Shown here in pieces: positions 7,485 to 15,271 of a stretch of DNA of 31,208 nucleotides. The notes under the pieces were generated by a model that was given only the letters and a program-made list of their open reading frames with translations, had not been told where the DNA came from and did no database searches. Within the stretch, counting starts at the first letter, position 1. Each line of letters opens with the position of its first letter. The stretch lies in contig CAJMAW010000019.1 in NCBI GenBank assembly GCA_905211485.1, positions 1 through 31,208 of the forward strand, in the 5' to 3' direction. The translations under genes were made by a program, and so were the position numbers. Source of the DNA: an uncultured Lentisphaeria bacterium. Its GTDB lineage: Bacteria; Verrucomicrobiota; Lentisphaeria; Victivallales; UBA1829.

Positions 7485-7617
7485 TAAAGAACAAGCCGTA
7501 CCGAAGGGGGATGCGCCAGGGAAACAACAGTCTGCCAATCCACTGGATTCGTCACGCAGGGGACCTGTCGGATCGGAAATGGGTTCAGAAAAAAATCTTA
7601 TAGGAGGATAATACCGT

Positions 7618-9207
7618 ATGCGCCGTTTTCTTCTGCCTGTTTTTCTGAAGTCTGAAAACCGTTTTGCCAGTTATCCCTTCCCCTTCCTTGAGGATGAGGT
7701 TGAGGACGGGACAGCGGGAAACGGCCTGCCGCGACTTTCCAGAGAGGAAATGCTCGAAGACTTTGATGCCATGACGGAGGCGCTCCGGGACGCCATGCCT
7801 CACGCTCCCGCCGTCCAGGCCGGATTCGGAATCGACATCTGGCGGAAACTGGACGGATACCGATCCCGCATCACAAATGAGGAAACCCCTCTTGATTTCA
7901 TGCGTCTGCTCAGCAACGCACTCAGCGCCTGCAAAGGACATCACCTCTGGCTTCACAGCTTATTCTGGTGGGCGGACGACGATCCATGGTTCCAGGGACG
8001 CTATGGGGACAAAATCTCTCCAGAAGCCATTCGCATCAACAAGCAGGTGCACTCCCTCCTTCGCTCCGTTCCTCCTGTGCAGCCTCCTGCGCCCATGCGC
8101 TTCCTCTACTGGGACGGAAGCTATTACACAGCGCCTGAATTCACCCTCAACGGCACAAGCTACCATGGACCATTCAAACTGCTTGCGGTGGACGGCAGAA
8201 CCCCGGAGGAAATCGAGCAGCTCACACAGGACAGCCTGGCCCTTTTCGACTCCGTGAAAAAATGTTTTTATCAGCCTGATTTTTATGCCTCGCTGCCTCA
8301 GAAAGTGCCCGGGTCCCGGGAATTTCTCTTTGAAACTCCGGAAAAAGAGAAACTGACCCTCGTCATTTCAGACGCCGCAAAGCTGGAACAGCCCCCGCGA
8401 AATCAGTTTTTCTGGACCCCGAAAGAGGTTCTGTTCCTGAAGGAACACGATCTCGTCTATATCCGGGTCCCCGCCATGAACCCGGAAGACCTGCCCTTCT
8501 ACCGGGAAAAACTCCTGCCGATTCTCAAACAGGAGAAACCGCGCTATGCCGTCATTGATATCCGGGGCAACGGCGGAGGCAGCGATCTTGTCCCGTCCAC
8601 CCTCGTTGCAATGACCTTGGCCCATCCGGTCCCGTTCACGGGAATCCTGGGAACTCCCGCAAATGAGAGAATCCGGGAATATGCGAGGAATAAACTTGAC
8701 GACAGCACTTACGGAAACGGAACGAAAACCAGAATCATCCCCTTTCTCAAAAACCGCCTGTTCGACATTTTTGATTTCGAGGGAACAATCGAGAGCGAAC
8801 CCGACGCCTGCGTGGAACATGTCTATGTGATTGCGCACAACGTGTATTCCTCGGCGGGGACGCTTGTCGCCATGGCAAAGACCAATCCCCGGATCATGAC
8901 CTCGGTCGGCTTCACCAGTCCGCAGCCTCTCGGAGTGGGATTTGAACCCTATTTCTTCTCACTGCCCAACAGCTGTCTTGTGGTATCCGTGGAGCCGGCT
9001 ATTGATCTGACGGACAGCCGCTCGGCGGAGGACACTCTGCATCTGGATATCGGCATCGAACTGAACATGTCCCCCGAAGAATATCTTGCCTACGTCTTCC
9101 GCCCCATCCCCGAAGAGAAGCAGAACTATCTGGAAAAGGAAGATCCCTTCATGCTGAAAATCTTTGACCTGATCCGGGAACGGGAGGCCGCATCCGGAGA
9201 AAAGTAA
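7618..9207 (+). CDS. S41 family peptidase-like protein
   Basis: A 529-residue protein whose C-terminal half carries the tail-specific protease (S41) core. DIRGNGGGS (314-322) is the signature glycine-rich strand, and YSSAGTLVAMAK (410-421) holds the predicted nucleophile S412, aligned to the TASAxE motif of the family. No PDZ domain or signal peptide is visible, so it is probably cytoplasmic, unlike CtpA/Prc. The N-terminal 300 residues are probably substrate-binding and match nothing I can name. The glutamate normally after the serine is a threonine here (SAGT). A strong TAGGAGGATAATACC site precedes the ATG, and a perfect promoter lies 170 bases upstream. It is monocistronic, closed by a terminator shared with the convergent sialidase gene. 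Confidence 0.85.
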   Translation: MRRFLLPVFLKSENRFASYPFPFLEDEVEDGTAGNGLPRLSREEMLEDFDAMTEALRDAMPHAPAVQAGFGIDIWRKLDGYRSRITNEETPLDFMRLLSNALSACKGHHLWLHSLFWWADDDPWFQGRYGDKISPEAIRINKQVHSLLRSVPPVQPPAPMRFLYWDGSYYTAPEFTLNGTSYHGPFKLLAVDGRTPEEIEQLTQDSLALFDSVKKCFYQPDFYASLPQKVPGSREFLFETPEKEKLTLVISDAAKLEQPPRNQFFWTPKEVLFLKEHDLVYIRVPAMNPEDLPFYREKLLPILKQEKPRYAVIDIRGNGGGSDLVPSTLVAMTLAHPVPFTGILGTPANERIREYARNKLDDSTYGNGTKTRIIPFLKNRLFDIFDFEGTIESEPDACVEHVYVIAHNVYSSAGTLVAMAKTNPRIMTSVGFTSPQPLGVGFEPYFFSLPNSCLVVSVEPAIDLTDSRSAEDTLHLDIGIELNMSPEEYLAYVFRPIPEEKQNYLEKEDPFMLKIFDLIREREAASGEK

Positions 9208-9230
9208 AAGTGTGAGAAAGAGTCAAAGCA

Positions 9231-9274
9231 GAAAAAAAGAGGGCGGATCATTCCCCCGCTTCTTTCTTTTTTCT
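9231..9274. terminator. probable bidirectional terminator
   Basis: An A-rich tract, a GCGG/CCGC stem extended by AAAGA/TCTTT with a bulge, then CTTTCTTTTTTC. It lies between the convergent S41 peptidase (plus) and sialidase (minus) genes and can act for both. Confidence 0.5.
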
Positions 9275-9385
9275 CTTCATTCCAAATGACAGAAAGGGAA
9301 ATTTTCTCCGCTTCCCGGTTCGCACCTTCTTCCCTTTTCCGTTCCTTTTTCCCCTTATTTTCTCCCTGCGGATTCTTTTTCCGGA

Positions 9386-10456
9386 TCAGCGGGAAATTCT
9401 GACGATTCTGGTCTTCTGGAGCACGCTTTCCCCGGGAGAATCCCCTCCGCAGCAATAGGCCAGAAGCACGCAGTTTTCTTCAAAATGCATGGCGGTGTAG
9501 CAGTAGCCGCATCCGGGATCGGATTCGAGCAGTTCGGAAGTCATGGAATTGATGTCCTTGCCGATAGCGAGAACCAGCGGGGTCCGTTTCCAGGAGGATT
9601 CTTTCGGGGAAGGAAGTTTCCACTGCCCGGAAGCGTCGTTCCAGACCGCCCAGAACTTTTTCCCGTCAAAGGGATCGCGCTTCAAGGCCATCGGGGAGAC
9701 GGGGGAAAGAAAATTGGAGGGCTGGGGAGTGCTCCAGTGTTCGCCGCCGTCGCTGCTGCGAGAGATCATCTGGCATCCCTGATCGCTGCGGAAGAAAGCC
9801 GTCAGATAGCCCGGCTGAGTCTCCACGACGCCCGGCTCCTGGAGGCCGGTCCCGCTGGACTGGGGCGGCAGAATCCAGTCGGAGGCTTCGTGGAAAGTCC
9901 GTCCGCCGTCGTCGGAAAGGAAGAAAATACCGATCGCGCGCCTGTCATGACCTCCGGCCGTGCCGCGGTGCCATGCCGCGGGCACAAGGATCCTGCCGCC
10001 TTCCAGCTGAAGAAGACGGTCGTTGTTGACGACAAAATATCCATCACTTCCGCTGATCTGCACTGGAGTCGTCCAGGTCTCGCCTTCGTCCTCGGAAAAC
10101 ACCGCGCAGGGCACGCAGTTGACCCGTCCTTTCTCATCGGCGAACTTGCGCAGATACACCATCAGGATCCGTCCCTCCGGTTTCACTCGGAGCAGGGAGA
10201 CGCTCATGACATTCAGGGAATCATCGCCATGAGAAATCAGAATGCGGTCTGAGTCATCCCATGTTCTGCCTCCGTCTCCGGAAATGCGCGCGGCAAGATC
10301 ACAGGGAGCGTCATCCCCCGATTCCCGTTCCCCGCCGCAGTAACGGCTGTAGACAAACAGAATGCGGTTGTCCAGGAGGCGCAGAAACGCCCCTTCAGAG
10401 TTTCGCGGATTCCCGGGAACGGGCGGAAGTGTCAGAACGGTTTCTTTTTTCATCAT
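9386..10456 (-). CDS. sialidase family protein (BNR/Asp-box beta-propeller)
   Basis: A 356-residue six-bladed propeller protein of the sialidase superfamily. Four Asp-boxes are visible: SGDGGRTW (59-66), SEDEGETW (120-127), SDDGGRTF (180-187) and SSDGGEHW (233-240). Homologues release sialic acid or act on other glycans. The N-terminus (EGAFLRLLDNRILFVYSR) resembles the first conserved strand with its arginine, but I cannot confirm the full arginine triad or the Tyr/Glu pair. No signal peptide is seen, so it would act on imported glycans. The frame is open to 10885, but the ATG at 10456, preceded by AGGAATTC, is the clear start, and a promoter lies at 10671-10698. It follows the large glycan operon on the same strand but is transcribed separately. 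Confidence 0.85.
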   Translation of the reverse strand: MMKKETVLTLPPVPGNPRNSEGAFLRLLDNRILFVYSRYCGGERESGDDAPCDLAARISGDGGRTWDDSDRILISHGDDSLNVMSVSLLRVKPEGRILMVYLRKFADEKGRVNCVPCAVFSEDEGETWTTPVQISGSDGYFVVNNDRLLQLEGGRILVPAAWHRGTAGGHDRRAIGIFFLSDDGGRTFHEASDWILPPQSSGTGLQEPGVVETQPGYLTAFFRSDQGCQMISRSSDGGEHWSTPQPSNFLSPVSPMALKRDPFDGKKFWAVWNDASGQWKLPSPKESSWKRTPLVLAIGKDINSMTSELLESDPGCGYCYTAMHFEENCVLLAYCCGGDSPGESVLQKTRIVRISR

Positions 10457-10540
10457 GAATTCCTGATTCTGAAGTGAACAGTCTGAAGGCGGAAGAGGGG
10501 AAAAAACACCAAAGTTCTTCTTTTCTTTCCTTTTCGGATC

Positions 10541-10590
10541 TCCCGGAACTTTCCCGGACTTTCCCGAACTTCCCCGAACTTCTCCGGCCC
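10541..10590 (-). repeat. 10-base tandem repeat in the sialidase leader
   Basis: On the plus strand the consensus unit is TTCCCGAACT, repeated with exact 10-base spacing about four and a half times, each copy differing at one or two bases. It lies inside the predicted transcript leader. Confidence 0.65.
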
Positions 10591-10670
10591 CTTGCACCTT
10601 TCCGAAAAGAGGGAGGCAGAGAAAAGGGGAAAAAGAGAGAAAAAAACGGAGAAAAACGCTCCGGGCGAGT

Positions 10671-10698
10671 AGTATACTCTTTCCCGTCAATTTGTCAA
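10671..10698 (-). promoter_or_regulatory. sigma70 promoter for the sialidase gene
   Basis: Read on the minus strand: TTGACA (10698-10693), 16 bases, TATACT (10676-10671). The expected start is near 10664, some 208 bases before the ATG. Confidence 0.75.
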
Positions 10699-10884
10699 AT
10701 ACGGGATATGCAGGATAAAAGAGATTCCTCATGGAAGGACTCCCTTTTCTCTCTTCTTCCGCAAGCAGTTCCCCTGCCCTGGAGAGGGGAAAGGAGGTAA
10801 ACAGGTTCTGTGGACGGGGCGTCGCATGGAAAGACGTTGAGCGGAAAGGCCCTGCACGGGGAGCCGGACAGGAAATACAACACA

Positions 10885-11682
10885 TTAATTTTTCAGTTCC
10901 AGAACCTTATGTGCACTCAGGTGATTGTTTGCATGATATAGATCGAGGAATGATCTTGTTTCCACATGTCCGTCAAAGAAAGCGGTATTGACCGTTCTTC
11001 CGGGATGCCTGCCGTTCAGGCAATCCTCCTGAGTTTTGGATTGAACGACATAAATGTGGGTAAGCACATACTGGGCTCCGTACGGGATGGAGCCGATCCC
11101 GGGGATGTTGTTAATCATGCCGTTTGCCCCCCAGTCATGATAGGGAGTCATGAAGGAGAGGTTCTTCAAACTGCTCAGTTTGACCCCTTCCGCACAATGC
11201 CAGTAATAGAAGGCCGTATTGCAGAAGAATTCCTCACTGGCATTTCCCCAGCTTCCGTTCGGGCAGGAAAAAATCGTTTCCGGTTTTTTCGTTTTGCTGA
11301 AGGAAGGTCGGTAGAGGCAGTGCCATTCGCTGTTTTTCGGCTTCCATCCGAGTTCCTTTCCGAACTGCTCATACCAGTAGACATCCCCTTCATACCATGA
11401 GGCGACGATGTAGTCGTTATAATTATGAGAATACGAAGATGACAGCTGCATGATCTGTTTCTGATTCGCGATGCAGACCGCTGTCTGCACACTCCTCTTC
11501 GCCATCCGCAGCGCAGGAAGAAGCAGACTCGCGAGAATGGCGATGATTGCAATGACGATCAGAAGCTCAATCAGCGTGAAAAACGGCATGGATGCACGGC
11601 CGCCGGCGATGACGCCGCGCCGGCGGGTCACCTTCCTCAGCAGCATTCCTCTTTTTTTCAGGACAGATTTGTGTGTGTTCAT
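10885..11682 (-). CDS. type IV pilin-like / type II secretion pseudopilin (Lentisphaerae type)
   Basis: A 265-residue protein with a basic leader of about 32 residues followed by FTLIELLIVIAIIAIL, the prepilin-type methylation segment and membrane helix. The C-terminal region carries GRHPGRTVNTAFFDGH, close to the H-X9-DG motif of the Planctomycetes/Lentisphaerae pseudopilin family but with ten residues between H and DG. It contains Cys pairs that may bridge. Residue -1 before FTLIELL is Phe, not Gly, so processing by a standard prepilin peptidase is uncertain. The ATG at 11682 follows GAGG at eight bases. An in-frame GTG lies nine bases further up. It is the last gene of the glycan operon, 41 bases after the PIG-L gene. 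Such proteins are numerous in Lentisphaerota and of unknown role. Confidence 0.87.
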   Translation of the reverse strand: MNTHKSVLKKRGMLLRKVTRRRGVIAGGRASMPFFTLIELLIVIAIIAILASLLLPALRMAKRSVQTAVCIANQKQIMQLSSSYSHNYNDYIVASWYEGDVYWYEQFGKELGWKPKNSEWHCLYRPSFSKTKKPETIFSCPNGSWGNASEEFFCNTAFYYWHCAEGVKLSSLKNLSFMTPYHDWGANGMINNIPGIGSIPYGAQYVLTHIYVVQSKTQEDCLNGRHPGRTVNTAFFDGHVETRSFLDLYHANNHLSAHKVLELKN

Positions 11683-11723
11683 GACCAGCACCTCATTCTT
11701 CTGTTGGGGGATCGGATCCTCTT

Positions 11724-12542
11724 TCAGTCAAAACGGAAAAGCCCCTGGAATTCCTCCGGACTGACCTGTTTCCCGTAAGGAGACATCTCGAACAGCTCAG
11801 CATGACGCACCTGATTCCCGGCGGGACCGTATATGTGGCAGAGTCTTTCCCTCGCCGAATCTGCTGCCGTACGGAAGCGCTTTCCCCAGTGCTCCATCAG
11901 ATATTGGACTTTCTCCTCCCAGGAGAGTTTCTCGTGGTCAAAATCTTTCCATTTCCGCTCCCATGCCAGCCATTCATAGAATTGCGAGACATGGCAGTCC
12001 AGAATTCTGCACTTTTCTTCCACGACATCGTCAAAGGGGACCACCGCATCCGGACGCAGCGGACGCGGATCCGTGAACGTGTCGTAAAGATATCCGTAGA
12101 CCGCCTGAATCCCCGGAACAGGGACTTCCGGCATATACATCGGAACACCTGCCAGATAAGAAGCATCCTGCACCAGCGTTGCAACGGCACGGTGATCCGC
12201 ATGGTAATCACAGGCGCGATGGGTCAGGACAACGTCCGGCTGAAATTCTCGGATGATTTTCAGGATCTCCCTGCGGACTGGGAGCGTCGCTTCCAGTTCA
12301 CAGTCATGATGATCCAGAATCTGATATTCCCGGATTCCCGCCACGGCGCGGGCGGCATCGGCCTCCTGTCTGCGCCGGAGAGCAAGGGCAGGACCGCTCA
12401 TGGAAAAATGCCCGCAGTCCCCGTTGCAGACCGACACGAATTTGACAAGATGCCCGGCACGGACCAGTTTGACCGCAGTCCCTCCGAAACGAATGTCCGC
12501 ATCATCCGGATGCGCGCAGATGACCAGATAGCGGCGTATCAT
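11724..12542 (-). CDS. PIG-L family deacetylase
   Basis: A 272-residue zinc-dependent N-deacetylase of the LmbE/PIG-L family. Relatives deacetylate GlcNAc-containing substrates such as GlcNAc-inositol, bacillithiol precursors and N,N'-diacetylchitobiose. The AHPDDADI motif at H11-D13-D14 gives metal and catalytic residues, and DYHADHRAV carries the later His/Asp ligands. The frame extends up to 12587, but the ATG at 12542 is right. It follows GGAGG by nine bases and lies four bases past the stop of the upstream isomerase, so the pair is coupled. Within the operon it implies the target glycan contains N-acetylated sugars. No signal peptide is seen, so it is cytoplasmic. Confidence 0.9.
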   Translation of the reverse strand: MIRRYLVICAHPDDADIRFGGTAVKLVRAGHLVKFVSVCNGDCGHFSMSGPALALRRRQEADAARAVAGIREYQILDHHDCELEATLPVRREILKIIREFQPDVVLTHRACDYHADHRAVATLVQDASYLAGVPMYMPEVPVPGIQAVYGYLYDTFTDPRPLRPDAVVPFDDVVEEKCRILDCHVSQFYEWLAWERKWKDFDHEKLSWEEKVQYLMEHWGKRFRTAADSARERLCHIYGPAGNQVRHAELFEMSPYGKQVSPEEFQGLFRFD

Positions 12543-12546
12543 ATCG

Positions 12547-13410
12547 TCATGCCTCCGTTTTTCCGCAGCTGAGCAGCAGTTCTTCAAGAAACCGTTTGGC
12601 TTTCAGGATATCCCGTGCCTGTTCAGGACCGGATATTTCCCGTTCGATGATCAGCTCCCCCTTGAAATCCAGTTCGTAAAGTTTGCGGATGATTCTGCGG
12701 AAATCAACCGCTCCCTCCCCGATGGGCACCTCCCGGCCCGCCTTGACACCGCTCTGCACAAACGCCGCATCCTTGACATGCAGATTCCGGACATACTTCC
12801 CGAAAATTTCCAGCGCATCCACCGGATTCCCGCGCCCGTAAAGGATCAGGTTCGCCGTATCCAGATTGATCCCGAGATTCAGCAGCCCGACCTCTTCAAT
12901 CGTGCGCAGAAGCGTCACCGGCGTTTCCTGCCCAGTTTCAAACCAGAAGCCCAGCCCCAGCTTTTCACAGTATTCCGCCACATCGTAAATCGCACAGAGA
13001 ACACGCGGATACTCGGGATCCGACGGATTTTCCGGAATAAACCCGCAGTGCGTGATGATCGCAGGCGCTCCAATCCATTTTGCAAAGTCGGCTCCGCGTT
13101 TGAGATCTTCCACTCTCCGCTCTCTCAGATGAGCGGGCACCAGTCCGCAGGTGGCCGGGCCGTACATGGAATTCCAGATGACTTTCCCGGAATATCCCGC
13201 CCAGAATGCCGCTATCCGGACTCCCGATTCCAGAGAATCCTTCCGCACCTTCTCCGCCAGTTCAGGCGTCAGGAGTTCCATATTCCAGTTCTGCAGCTGC
13301 GCGGTTTTCACGCCGTATTCCGCCATGATCCGGAAGGAATTCTCTTCTTTCCGCAAATAACCGAGAACTCCGATTTCCATCGGGGAATGCCTTTCCGTTC
13401 CGTTCATCAT
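12547..13410 (-). CDS. sugar phosphate isomerase/epimerase (TIM barrel), second copy
   Basis: A 287-residue TIM-barrel protein of the xylose isomerase-like superfamily. Metal ligands are seen in order: Glu in FWFETGQE, Asp in NLDTAN, His in LHVKDA and Glu in IIEREI. It differs strongly in sequence from the preceding 268-residue isomerase, so it is not a recent duplicate. The ATG at 13410 follows AAGGAG at seven bases, and 13 bases separate it from the upstream gene. It probably acts in the sequential conversion of a sugar released by the operon's hydrolases. Substrate unknown. Confidence 0.9.
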   Translation of the reverse strand: MMNGTERHSPMEIGVLGYLRKEENSFRIMAEYGVKTAQLQNWNMELLTPELAEKVRKDSLESGVRIAAFWAGYSGKVIWNSMYGPATCGLVPAHLRERRVEDLKRGADFAKWIGAPAIITHCGFIPENPSDPEYPRVLCAIYDVAEYCEKLGLGFWFETGQETPVTLLRTIEEVGLLNLGINLDTANLILYGRGNPVDALEIFGKYVRNLHVKDAAFVQSGVKAGREVPIGEGAVDFRRIIRKLYELDFKGELIIEREISGPEQARDILKAKRFLEELLLSCGKTEA

Positions 13411-13423
13411 AAGACTGCTCCTT

Positions 13424-14230
13424 TCATTGTTCTTCCCAGCTCCGCATCCAATCGGACGCGCTCAGCATGACATCCTGAATGGGAATGATCCCGGCAGGAT
13501 CATTGGTTTCCGGCGTCACATAACACGAGCGCAGGGATTCCGGAACCCGTTTCCAGAAACCGGGAAGATCCAGGGACCCGCATCCCATCCTGGCGAAACG
13601 GTACCAGCGCCCGTTCACCGATTCCCTGAACCCGGGGCCCGGTTCCGTCCCGATTTCAAAGTCCTTGAGATGAAAGCGGACAATGAAATCCCGGAGCAGT
13701 CCGCATGCCTCCGCAGGATCCGACGCCAGACTGATGTTCCCCTGGTCAAACACCATTTTCATCCCCGGAACAGACTGCAGGATGCGCAAGGCGTCCTGAG
13801 GCGAAAAAACCGGACTCCCCGTCCCCGCCGCAGGAGTCGTTTCAAACGAGACAAAGATCCCCTCTTCCGCCGCCAGAAGCTGTATTTCGGAATAGAAATC
13901 AATCCAGCGGAGAAGAGCATCCTCCCTCGTTGCGGCGCCGACGGCGGAAAACGGAGGCACCATCATTTCAGGCGCTCCCAGGGAAACGGTCTGTTCCAGA
14001 AAATCCTGAAAGGCTTCCATCCGCTCCGGGCCGCAGGAGGTGATCCGGGTGTCCAGAGTCGTGAAAGACACAATCCGGAGCCCCGCATCGTCTGCAATCT
14101 TTTTCAAGCCTTTTGCGGAATCCTTTCCCGTGTGCGTCCAGTCGATTCCGCTCATTCCGCAGCGGACAGCCGTTTCCGCAATCTTCCGCGGATCGCCGCC
14201 CATGGCACAGCTCATCATGCACAGATTCAC
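13424..14230 (-). CDS. sugar phosphate isomerase/epimerase (TIM barrel), first copy
   Basis: A 268-residue cytoplasmic protein of the same superfamily. Predicted metal ligands are Glu in VSFETTPA, Asp in VFDQGN, His in FHLKDF and Glu in TPETND. The start is GTG at 14230, preceded by GAGGAGG ten bases upstream. An in-frame ATG lies four codons on. It begins 19 bases after the Gfo/Idh gene ends. The co-occurrence of two barrels and a Gfo/Idh oxidoreductase suggests an oxidation-isomerisation route for an unusual sugar. Confidence 0.88.
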   Translation of the reverse strand: MNLCMMSCAMGGDPRKIAETAVRCGMSGIDWTHTGKDSAKGLKKIADDAGLRIVSFTTLDTRITSCGPERMEAFQDFLEQTVSLGAPEMMVPPFSAVGAATREDALLRWIDFYSEIQLLAAEEGIFVSFETTPAAGTGSPVFSPQDALRILQSVPGMKMVFDQGNISLASDPAEACGLLRDFIVRFHLKDFEIGTEPGPGFRESVNGRWYRFARMGCGSLDLPGFWKRVPESLRSCYVTPETNDPAGIIPIQDVMLSASDWMRSWEEQ

Positions 14231-14249
14231 TTTATGTACTCCTCCTCTT

Positions 14250-15254
14250 TTACTGTTTTACGCGGAAATTGATTTTTTCCGCAATTCTATGGCAGAGCCT
14301 GACCGTCTCCGCCGCATCGGCGCCGCTGCAGATCCCGGACAGGTCTCCCGAGAGCACCGCCTCCGCAAAACCATGAAGCTCATTCCTGTAGGAATTGCAC
14401 GGCTCCATCCGTTCCTGCAGGACTTCGGCCCCCCGGATCAGAGTGCAGGAACCCGATCCGGAACTCTGGAGAGCGCCTTTTTCAAACCATGCATCGTATC
14501 CCTTCCGGAAAGGATATCCGGAAGGAGTCACAAAACCGCCCTGAATCCATACGCGGCAGCGCGGATACTGCAGGACCGCCGAAATCAGATTGCCTCCGAA
14601 CGTTTCTCCCACAAGCGGATCGACGGAAACATCCTCCGGTTCCCCGAGAGAGAAACGGGCAAAATCAATGTCGTGCGACATCAGGTCAAACAATCCTCCG
14701 CCGGATTCCCGGATGAATTCCGCTTTTCTCCAGTCGCCCCAGTCAGGCATGCCCGTCATCCGCCGGAGAAGCATGAATTTCAAGTCCCCCAGCGTATGAT
14801 CCCGGATATACTGCCGGAGCCGCAGAGCCTCAGGAGAATGACGCATAATGTACCCGACCGCCAGGACTTTTCCAGCCTTCTCCGCCGCTTGAACCATTTC
14901 CCGGCATTCTTCCTCCCGGACGGCAAAAGGCTTCTCCACCATGACATGCAGTCCGTGCTCCAGAGCCCGGAGCACCGCCGGACAATGAAGCTTCGTCGGC
15001 AAAGCGACGATGCAGGCATCGGCATCCGACCGTTCAAAGGCTTCCCCCATGTCCGTGTAATGCGGCACCCCGGCCACATCCTCAGGGCGGATGAAAACAC
15101 TTGCGGTATTCCCCCTGATGGACCGGAGCCGTTCCGCTGGCGGATGACAGTCCACAATCCCAGCAAGTTCCGTCAAAGGCTCTTCCAGAATGTTTCCGGC
15201 ATGGGTCTGCCCCATGAAACCGAATCCGACAAGCAGAATTCTCAATTTTTTCAT
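14250..15254 (-). CDS. Gfo/Idh/MocA family oxidoreductase
   Basis: A 334-residue NAD(P)-dependent sugar oxidoreductase. The Rossmann motif is GFGFMG (10-15) and the family motif EKP lies at 107-109. The substrate domain includes GGGLFDLMSHDIDF, which fits the conserved Asp-x3-His pair. The ATG follows GGAGAATAGTT. Its gene begins 17 bases after the TPR gene ends. The enzyme differs from the one at 227-1285 and has no signal peptide. The pairing with the isomerases downstream supports a shared pathway. Confidence 0.93.
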   Translation of the reverse strand: MKKLRILLVGFGFMGQTHAGNILEEPLTELAGIVDCHPPAERLRSIRGNTASVFIRPEDVAGVPHYTDMGEAFERSDADACIVALPTKLHCPAVLRALEHGLHVMVEKPFAVREEECREMVQAAEKAGKVLAVGYIMRHSPEALRLRQYIRDHTLGDLKFMLLRRMTGMPDWGDWRKAEFIRESGGGLFDLMSHDIDFARFSLGEPEDVSVDPLVGETFGGNLISAVLQYPRCRVWIQGGFVTPSGYPFRKGYDAWFEKGALQSSGSGSCTLIRGAEVLQERMEPCNSYRNELHGFAEAVLSGDLSGICSGADAAETVRLCHRIAEKINFRVKQ

Positions 15255-15271
15255 AACTATTCTCCGGAAAA

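Larger units (their letters stand above)
7171..7617. other. divergent intergenic region with two promoters
   Basis: The region separates the small minus-strand gene from the S41 peptidase gene. Besides the two promoters and the ATCGAA repeats annotated separately, it holds a plus-strand leader of about 160 bases (7453-7617). The leader contains no obvious hairpin riboswitch that I can recognise. The open frame crossing the plus-strand promoter starts upstream of it and is not a gene. Confidence 0.6.
10457..10884. other. leader and spacer between pseudopilin and sialidase genes
   Basis: It holds the sialidase promoter, its leader of about 200 bases and a 10-base tandem repeat (all listed separately). 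The segment 10699-10884 downstream of the pseudopilin gene shows no clear hairpin terminator. Open frames here have no good start and appear to be chance. Confidence 0.5.

Noticed and set aside
7397..7603. Small plus-strand gene before the S41 peptidase
   Set aside because: It begins upstream of the perfect promoter and crosses it, with no ribosome site.
10541..10590. CRISPR array
   Set aside because: Units are 10 bases in direct contact with no unique spacers.
10457..10885. Long upstream extension of the sialidase frame
   Set aside because: It runs through the promoter and the tandem repeat, and the clear start is at 10456.
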